Below, piece after piece: positions 17,401 through 20,949 of a stretch of DNA of 20,949 nt. The position numbers and the translations under genes were made by a program. The notes under the pieces were generated by a model, which searched no databases, had not been told where the DNA came from, and saw only the letters and a list, made by a program, of their open reading frames with translations. The DNA is from Flavobacteriales bacterium (lineage in GTDB: Bacteria > Bacteroidota > Bacteroidia > Flavobacteriales_F > PHOS-HE28), in NCBI GenBank assembly GCA_016705545.1, contig JADIYA010000024.1, positions 1 through 20,949 on the forward strand, written 5' to 3'. Positions within the stretch are counted from its first letter, which is position 1; every line of letters begins with the position of its first letter.

Positions 17401-19657
17401 ACGGCCGTCACGCGCTCAAGCGTAACATTATCCAGGTGGTGATGCCTGGCAGTGTTGGTGCTGGTGAACATGCACACGCCTGGTCGTGCGGTCGCTCGGA
17501 AGAAATGCTCAACATCGCGACGGTTGGCATCGAAGGGGAATGGACGCTCACCGATGGAAGGGGTCACTGGCCTGGCTGTTAGCCTGAATCCAACGACGAG
17601 TTCACCCATATCGCCCACCATGCTGAACTTCATCCGGTACCATGAGTCCTGCTGGACCCCTACCGTGGCACTATGATTCCAGGTTGTGGGTGCCATACGT
17701 TGCATTGCTGGTGAAACTGGTTTTCAGGCAGCCGATGGCAACAAGCTGGTGGTGTTGGTGATCGCTACCTCTGGCTGGGCCAACCGGTCCAACCGGTCAC
17801 GTTGCTCCCAGAATGCCGTTTCGGCAACGCCAACGTGGCTGGCACCTGCTGCACTTCCATGCTGGGGAAGTAGAGGGCTCCGCGTGCCGGTGGGGTCCTC
17901 GACCATCACCGCTTGCCAGCTCCAAAGGTGTAATAGAATAGGCGCCCCCGTGACTGAGTTGCGCAAGTAGATGCTGCGGTCGTTATGGGCGGGCTGAAGT
18001 AGCGGTTGCCGTCCGTGCCGAAGTCCACGAAGTTGGCGCCGTACACATGGTACTGCTGGATGAGCAGCTGGTATCCTTTTTTTGTTCAGGCTTGGCGGGA
18101 GACGTTGTTGCTGTAGACCGTGTTGTAGTCGGCACATGGAAGGGGCCTAGCTCCGGGGCCGTTGTAGTTGCTGTAGTCGGAGATGAAGAGCTGGATCTGC
18201 GTAGTTGAAGAGCATTTGTCCTCCCGATGCGGTTGCCGGTGAACGGCATGGTGTGGTCCACGTACATGCCGAATGCTTGCGGTTCATCACGGTGTTGACC
18301 TTCTAGGATGTTTCTTGTTGAACACATTGCCGAAGTAGATGCCCATGCAGATGGGCGCGGAATACACCAGCCGTGCGCTGCTCTCCACATCGCCGAACAG
18401 GTCGCGCACCACGTTGTCGCGGATGATGGCATAAATCGGTCTGATCGGAAGGTGATGCCGCGCCATCATTGAGGATATTATGCTATTGATGACCGATTTG
18501 CGCCACATTGGCATTGTTGTTCACGGCGATGCCGCAATGGCCACATTCTCAACACGGTTGTCGCGCGTTATGCCCGTTCCGTTGGTGCGGATGGCGATGC
18601 AACCCATGTTCTGCTCGCCGAGGCCCTTCACCATGGCGATGTTGGTGAAGGTGCACTGCTCGAGCACGGAATTATTATCGAGCAGCACCACCGCTGCCAC
18701 AGGTTGCGTTGCTGTCCGAGGTGGTGGAAGTGCTGATTGCTGCCGGTACCTTAGATGGCCTGCCGGGTATCGGTGAAGGTGCAGTTGAAGGCCTCAAGGT
18801 CTGGTGCCGGAAAGGCGAAGACTGGCCGTGGTATAAATTTTGACGGAAATGGATCTCGCTCACCTTGATGTGATGCGCGCCAGCCGCCGTAAAGCCGTAA
18901 TCGGTCTGCGGCCTCCACGAGCACCGTGTTCGGGTTCGCGTTGTTGCGGGCCCAGAGATACAACATGCCTTTGGCCTGTCATCGTGGTACCACTCTCCAA
19001 GTATCCAACTAGCCCGCAGCTTGTTGCACACGAAGTAGCCCCAATGCCGGGTGCCCAGGTTGTTGGACGTTGCGGAGTGCGTCAAGGTGCCATTGCTGAA
19101 GCCGGTGACGTAGGCAGTATCATAGGGTCCAATTGGTGGTGCGGATGACCACCGTGGCGCCGATCCAGTCGCCGGGCCTTGGTTAAGCTCGCTATCGGTC
19201 AGGCTGGTTCTGGTGCCTTGACGGTCGCGCAACCCAGCCGGTATTGGAGAACCGCTTGCAGTCTGAAATGCACCGTTCACGTACACTTGTTTGGCCTGGC
19301 TTGGCTCGAGGCGCCTTCCAGATGTTGCCGCTAACAAGCATCCATCCGGTAACTACCACACTTCCCACAGATACGGGAGGGCGCCTGTTCCAGCGGCGCC
19401 GAACTATGGGGTGGCGTTCCGCTGTCGCAGGATGATCAGCCCCACGGTCTCGCCCCCGCGTTGGAACAGGATGCGATCACCAGGCTGAAAGATGCTGTTG
19501 AGCTGACAGGCGCCATCGATGGTGCGCCACAGGCGCTGAGATTGGCTGGTTCCGTTGTTGGTGTCGTTGCCCGTGGGAGAGAGGTAGTTAGGTGGCCGCG
19601 TGCCACAGAAGACCGAAAGGATGAAAGTATCAGGAACAAGGTCGCTCGTAGGTCCAT
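14185..19657 (-). CDS. Giant T9SS-secreted adhesin-like protein (beta-helix, Ig-like and SprB-like repeats; heavily frameshifted)
   Basis: About 1,820 residues if all frames are joined. The ATG at 19657 begins a signal peptide (MDLRATLFLILSSF). After a shift comes YLSPTGNDTNNGTSQSQ, with WRTIDGACQLNSIFQPGDRI, the N-terminal cap of secreted right-handed beta-helix proteins. Beta-helix-like strands rich in Asn, Gly and Ile follow to about 17980 (GCIAIRTNGTGITRDNRVEN; MGIYFGNVFN). A beta-sandwich-like domain (SWYRMKFSMVGDMGELVVGF, HHLDNVTLERV) covers about 17380-17700. Next are a Cys-rich linker (17116-17217), an array of eight Ig-like repeats, one SprB-like repeat, a globular domain (FSPATVLLKNMVVALGTFAGW) and a sorting tail. 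Surface attachment or polymer binding is inferred. It could be two genes, but no internal start with a signal peptide or internal tail was seen. Confidence 0.75.
15070..15220 (-). repeat. SprB-like repeat unit
   Basis: One unit reading EGQSPYTYSWNTSPVQASATAT, interrupted here at residue 12 for quoting, then GTYTSTVTGANGCSA. The PYTYSW...G.YT.TVT.anGC pattern is the SprB/PKD-like repeat found in flavobacterial surface adhesins. It differs clearly from the Ig-like units beside it and marks the end of that array. Confidence 0.7.
15225..17100 (-). repeat. Array of eight Ig-like repeats, about 235 bp each
   Basis: The motif for GTGxTYQWRxNG recurs on the minus strand near 16993, 16752, 16518, 16285, 16056, 15820, 15585 and 15345, a spacing of 229-241 bases. 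Each unit runs FCxGGxVxLxA - TYQWRKNGxNISGA - GxYTVVVTSGGC - TSAATxVTVNAAP. Two subtypes alternate: units with FCNGG (DNA TTGCAGAA) at 16752, 16285 and 15820, and units with FCTGG (DNA GTGCAGAA) at 16518, 16056 and 15585. The array is thus a set of about 470-bp dimers. Several units contain single-base frame changes. Confidence 0.85.
17116..17217 (-). other. Cys-rich Asp/Asn repeat linker
   Basis: The sequence PGGTAVAGTACNDNNACTT continues into NDTWNASCQCV. It has four Cys and a dense DNNxxTxND run, a module often found in flavobacterial secreted proteins between a beta domain and Ig repeats. The Asp/Asn spacing suggests Ca2+ binding, which is inference. It separates the beta-helix half of the protein from the repeat array. 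Confidence 0.6.
17980..19590 (-). other. Parallel beta-helix (pectin-lyase-like) region
   Basis: The region begins with YLSPTGND near the N-terminus. It continues with short strand-turn units rich in Asn, Gly, Ile and Val, for example HIKVSEIHFRQ, LEAFNCTFTDTRQAI, SVLEQCTFTNIAMVKGLGE, GITRDNRVENVA and DNVVRDLFGDVES. This periodicity (C/N-x-F-x near each turn) is typical of right-handed beta-helix domains in secreted polysaccharide-binding or -cleaving proteins. Frame changes occur roughly every 100-200 bases, so catalytic residues cannot be judged. Confidence 0.6.
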
Positions 19658-19872
19658 TTGGCGGCGGAAGTTGGCGGATCACGGTTTGCACCGACGAAGT
19701 TGGCCTCGAAACGGAACACCGCCCTGGGCTTCCGCCCGATGAAGGGGCCATCCCCGACCCGACCGGCGGCACCTCACGCCCGATAGCGGCCCGATTGTCG
19801 CTTAGTTGACCGGCGCCAGAAGCTGCTTGAGCAGGGGTCCAGGCAAGCGACCAATGTTGGTAACCGTGCTAA

Positions 19873-19887
19873 AAGGCATCACGCCTT
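19873..19887 (-). terminator. Possible terminator of the tRNA cluster
   Basis: AAGGC (19873-19877) and GCCTT (19883-19887) pair perfectly around 5 bases. On the minus strand the hairpin is followed by TT and lies right at the 3' end of the last tRNA-like gene. The stem and T-run are short. Confidence 0.5.
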
Positions 19888-19962
19888 GGGGCGATCGACA
19901 GGAGTCGAACCAAGCCCGGTTGCTACTCAGGTTGGGATGCTGTATCAGCTGAGCCGGACCGA
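19887..19962 (-). tRNA. tRNA-like gene, isotype not assigned
   Basis: The minus strand shows a D-arm-like GCTCAGCTGATACAGC, a T-loop GGTTCGACTCC and a 3' end ...CGCCCCA with CCA encoded; the span is 76 bases. The anticodon stem and the acceptor pairs do not fold cleanly, so the anticodon cannot be read. Base errors as in the neighbouring genes could explain this. It is the promoter-distal member of the cluster. Confidence 0.5.
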
Positions 19963-20011
19963 CTGTTCGCAAACATGGCCGAAGGCCTGGCCTTGCGCGG
20001 CCTTAGTTCGC

Positions 20012-20076
20012 CGGGGGCGGCCTGATTGAACGGACGACGTGCTCTCCCAGCAGGCGCTACCGGGACCTACGCCCGG
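20012..20076 (-). tRNA. Probable tRNA-Pro (UGG?), with sequence errors
   Basis: The minus strand reads CGGGCGTAG, TCCCGGTAGCGCCTGCT, GGGAG and GTTCAATC before CGCCCC. This follows the order of a proline tRNA (acceptor CGGGGCG, D-loop CCCGGTAGCGC, anticodon arm CCTGC-TTTGGGA-GCAGG, T-loop GTTCAAATC) with about ten bases missing, including part of the TTTGGG run. The anticodon UGG is inferred from that alignment and not read directly. Confidence 0.45.
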
Positions 20077-20135
20077 CAAAGATCCTGTCCACGGAGACGG
20101 CCGCCTCCTTTAACCCTTTGCTGGACATACGCAGT

Positions 20136-20220
20136 TGGCTACGCCAGCCCTTTGTTCGAGGGCGCAAAGACCGCCTGCTCCCGAAGCAGGCACAATACCG
20201 GGCGGGATTTACCACGGCCG
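20136..20220 (-). tRNA. Probable tRNA-Pro (CGG), with sequence errors
   Basis: A perfect anticodon arm is present on the minus strand: CCTGC - TTCGGGA - GCAGG, with CGG at 20183-20181. This 7-base loop is the proline-CGG type. Upstream lies CCCGGTA, typical of a Pro D-loop, and downstream GCCCTCGAACAAAGGGC, a T-arm with one base wrong. The 3' end GCCA is at 20136-20139. The acceptor and D stems do not pair cleanly. Confidence 0.6.
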
Positions 20221-20248
20221 GAACGAAAAAGACCACCTGTCGGGCCTC

Positions 20249-20338
20249 TGCGGGGAGGGGATCTGAAACCCCGGTACCGGTTAACCCAGCACGGCAGTTT
20301 AGCATACTGTTGGTTTAAGCCACTCACCCACCCTCTCC
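20249..20338 (-). tRNA. tRNA-Ser (GCU)
   Basis: The minus strand starts GGAGAGG-GTGGGTGAGTGGCTTAAA, the D-arm of serine tRNAs. The anticodon arm is CAGT-ATGCTAA-ACTG, anticodon GCU (reads AGC/AGU). A long variable arm follows (GCCGTGCTGGGTTAACCGGTAC), then the T-arm GGGGTTTCAGATCCCC, and the 3' acceptor CCTCCCC pairs with GGAGAGG at six of seven positions. Small errors in the T-arm and acceptor match the noisy quality of this end of the window. It is the first gene of the cluster after the promoter. Confidence 0.82.
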
Positions 20339-20371
20339 GGACATTGGAAGAACTATCCCTCAAAGGGGGCA

Positions 20372-20379
20372 CAAATATA
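20372..20379 (-). promoter_or_regulatory. -7 element of the tRNA cluster promoter
   Basis: On the minus strand TATATTTG matches the Bacteroidota -7 consensus TAnnTTTG. It lies 34 bases upstream of the tRNA-Ser 5' end, in the AT-rich gap before the divergent thiolase gene. No TTTG was found at the -33 distance. Confidence 0.5.
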
Positions 20380-20455
20380 AACGGCGCATCCGTACGGAGC
20401 ATCCCAGGGGATGGCGGGGCTAACTTTTGCCGCCCTTCAACTGAACCCCCCACCT

Positions 20456-20949
20456 ATGGCCACGCGAAGTCGTGATAGTTTCCTGCTCCGAACCCCATCG
20501 GCTGCTTCGGCGGTAGCCTCTACAGATCCCGCCGACCCAACGCGCTGCGGCGGTGAAGGCCGCCGTTGAACAAACGCCTGGGATCGAACCCGAGGCATGC
20601 AGGAAGTGACCGGCCGGCGTGTCGCAGGCCAACTTGGGCCAGGGCACCCGCACGGCAAGCGGCCACCAATTCGCCGGGCTGGCGAGAAGGGGAGTGGCCT
20701 GACCACCGTGAACAAGGGTGCGCCAGTGGAATGAAGGCGATCGTGATGGCTGCCGGGACATCACTCTGGGCGATGCCGACGTGGTGGTGGTAAGCGGCAT
20801 GGAGAGCATGAGCCAGACGCCCTACTATGTCGAAAGGCGCGTTACGGCTATCGCTTCGGCAATGGGGTGCTCATCGATGGCATTGAGGACTGGCCTACCG
20901 ATGTATACCACCAGACCGCCATGGGCGTGAGCGCCGAGCTCTGCGCCAA
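20456..20949 (+). CDS. Acetyl-CoA acetyltransferase (thiolase), N-terminal part, frameshifted
   Basis: It starts at ATG 20456. Sense resumes across several frames as EVVIVSCS, PIGCFGGSL, AAVKAAVEQTPGIEPEA, TTVNK, then the active-site block C-A-S-G-M-K-A-I-V (catalytic Cys codon TGC at 20719-20721), LGDADVVVVSGMESMSQTPYY (split as 12 plus 9 residues), YGYRFGNGVLIDGIEDW and YHQTAMGVSAELCA at the window end. This is the N-terminal half of a type II thiolase, about 165 of the usual 390 residues. It joins or cleaves acetyl-CoA units (acetoacetyl-CoA; beta-oxidation or PHB/ketone metabolism), in the cytosol. A -7-like TAACTTTTG lies at 20421-20429. The frame breaks are probably read errors, since the catalytic motif is exact. 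Confidence 0.85.

Noticed and set aside
17780..17797. Tandem 9-bp repeat CCAACCGGT x2 as a possible attachment or regulator site
   Set aside because: It lies within the adhesin coding region, encodes a plain DRLDRL run on the minus strand, and has no accompanying integrase or second copy.

Overview
The window looks like a GC-rich member of the Bacteroidota, probably a Flavobacteriales relative. The evidence is two type IX secretion (T9SS) C-terminal sorting tails, a PUR/DUF3276 nucleic-acid-binding protein behind a textbook Bacteroidota promoter (TTTG-N19-TACATTTG), a full moxR/bat (aerotolerance) operon, and a giant surface protein with parallel beta-helix, Ig-like and SprB-like repeats. The species cannot be read from the sequence.

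Layout. 1-248: 3' end of an unrecognised gene. 290-2983: secreted ankyrin-repeat protein, followed immediately by an orphan T9SS tail (to 3174). 3182-5051: four small housekeeping genes (VOC protein, cold-shock protein, PUR-family protein, MazG-like pyrophosphohydrolase). 5206-14128: one long plus-strand operon, moxR - DUF58 - BatD-like membrane protein - batA - batB - TPR lipoprotein - batC - batD - batE. Most junctions are ATGA/TGATG start-stop overlaps; the only real gap (6235-6333) holds a large stem-loop. 14185-19657 (minus): one very large secreted adhesin-like gene. 19887-20338 (minus): tRNA cluster (Ser-GCU clear, two Pro-like, one unassigned). 20456-20949: 5' part of a thiolase gene.

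How the genes work together. MoxR AAA+ ATPases act with vWA proteins (DUF58, BatA, BatB) as chaperone or assembly modules. BatC and BatE add TPRs and BatD adds periplasmic beta domains. The set probably forms an inner-membrane/periplasmic complex linked to envelope stress or protein maturation.

Quality caveat. Genes from 3182 to 9228 are intact. There are isolated frameshifts near 95, 1710 and 2123, and from about 9340 to the end nearly every gene changes frame repeatedly. Conserved motifs, stop/start overlaps and tRNA sequence survive, so uncorrected long-read indels explain this better than gene decay. Coordinates of frameshifted genes are therefore given as whole-gene spans across frames.

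No CRISPR array, transposase, integrase or recognisable defence system was seen. The least ordinary items are the dimeric repeat architecture of the adhesin, the sorting tail next to the ankyrin gene, the intra-operon stem-loop, and the extra N-terminal membrane helix on both BatA and BatB.
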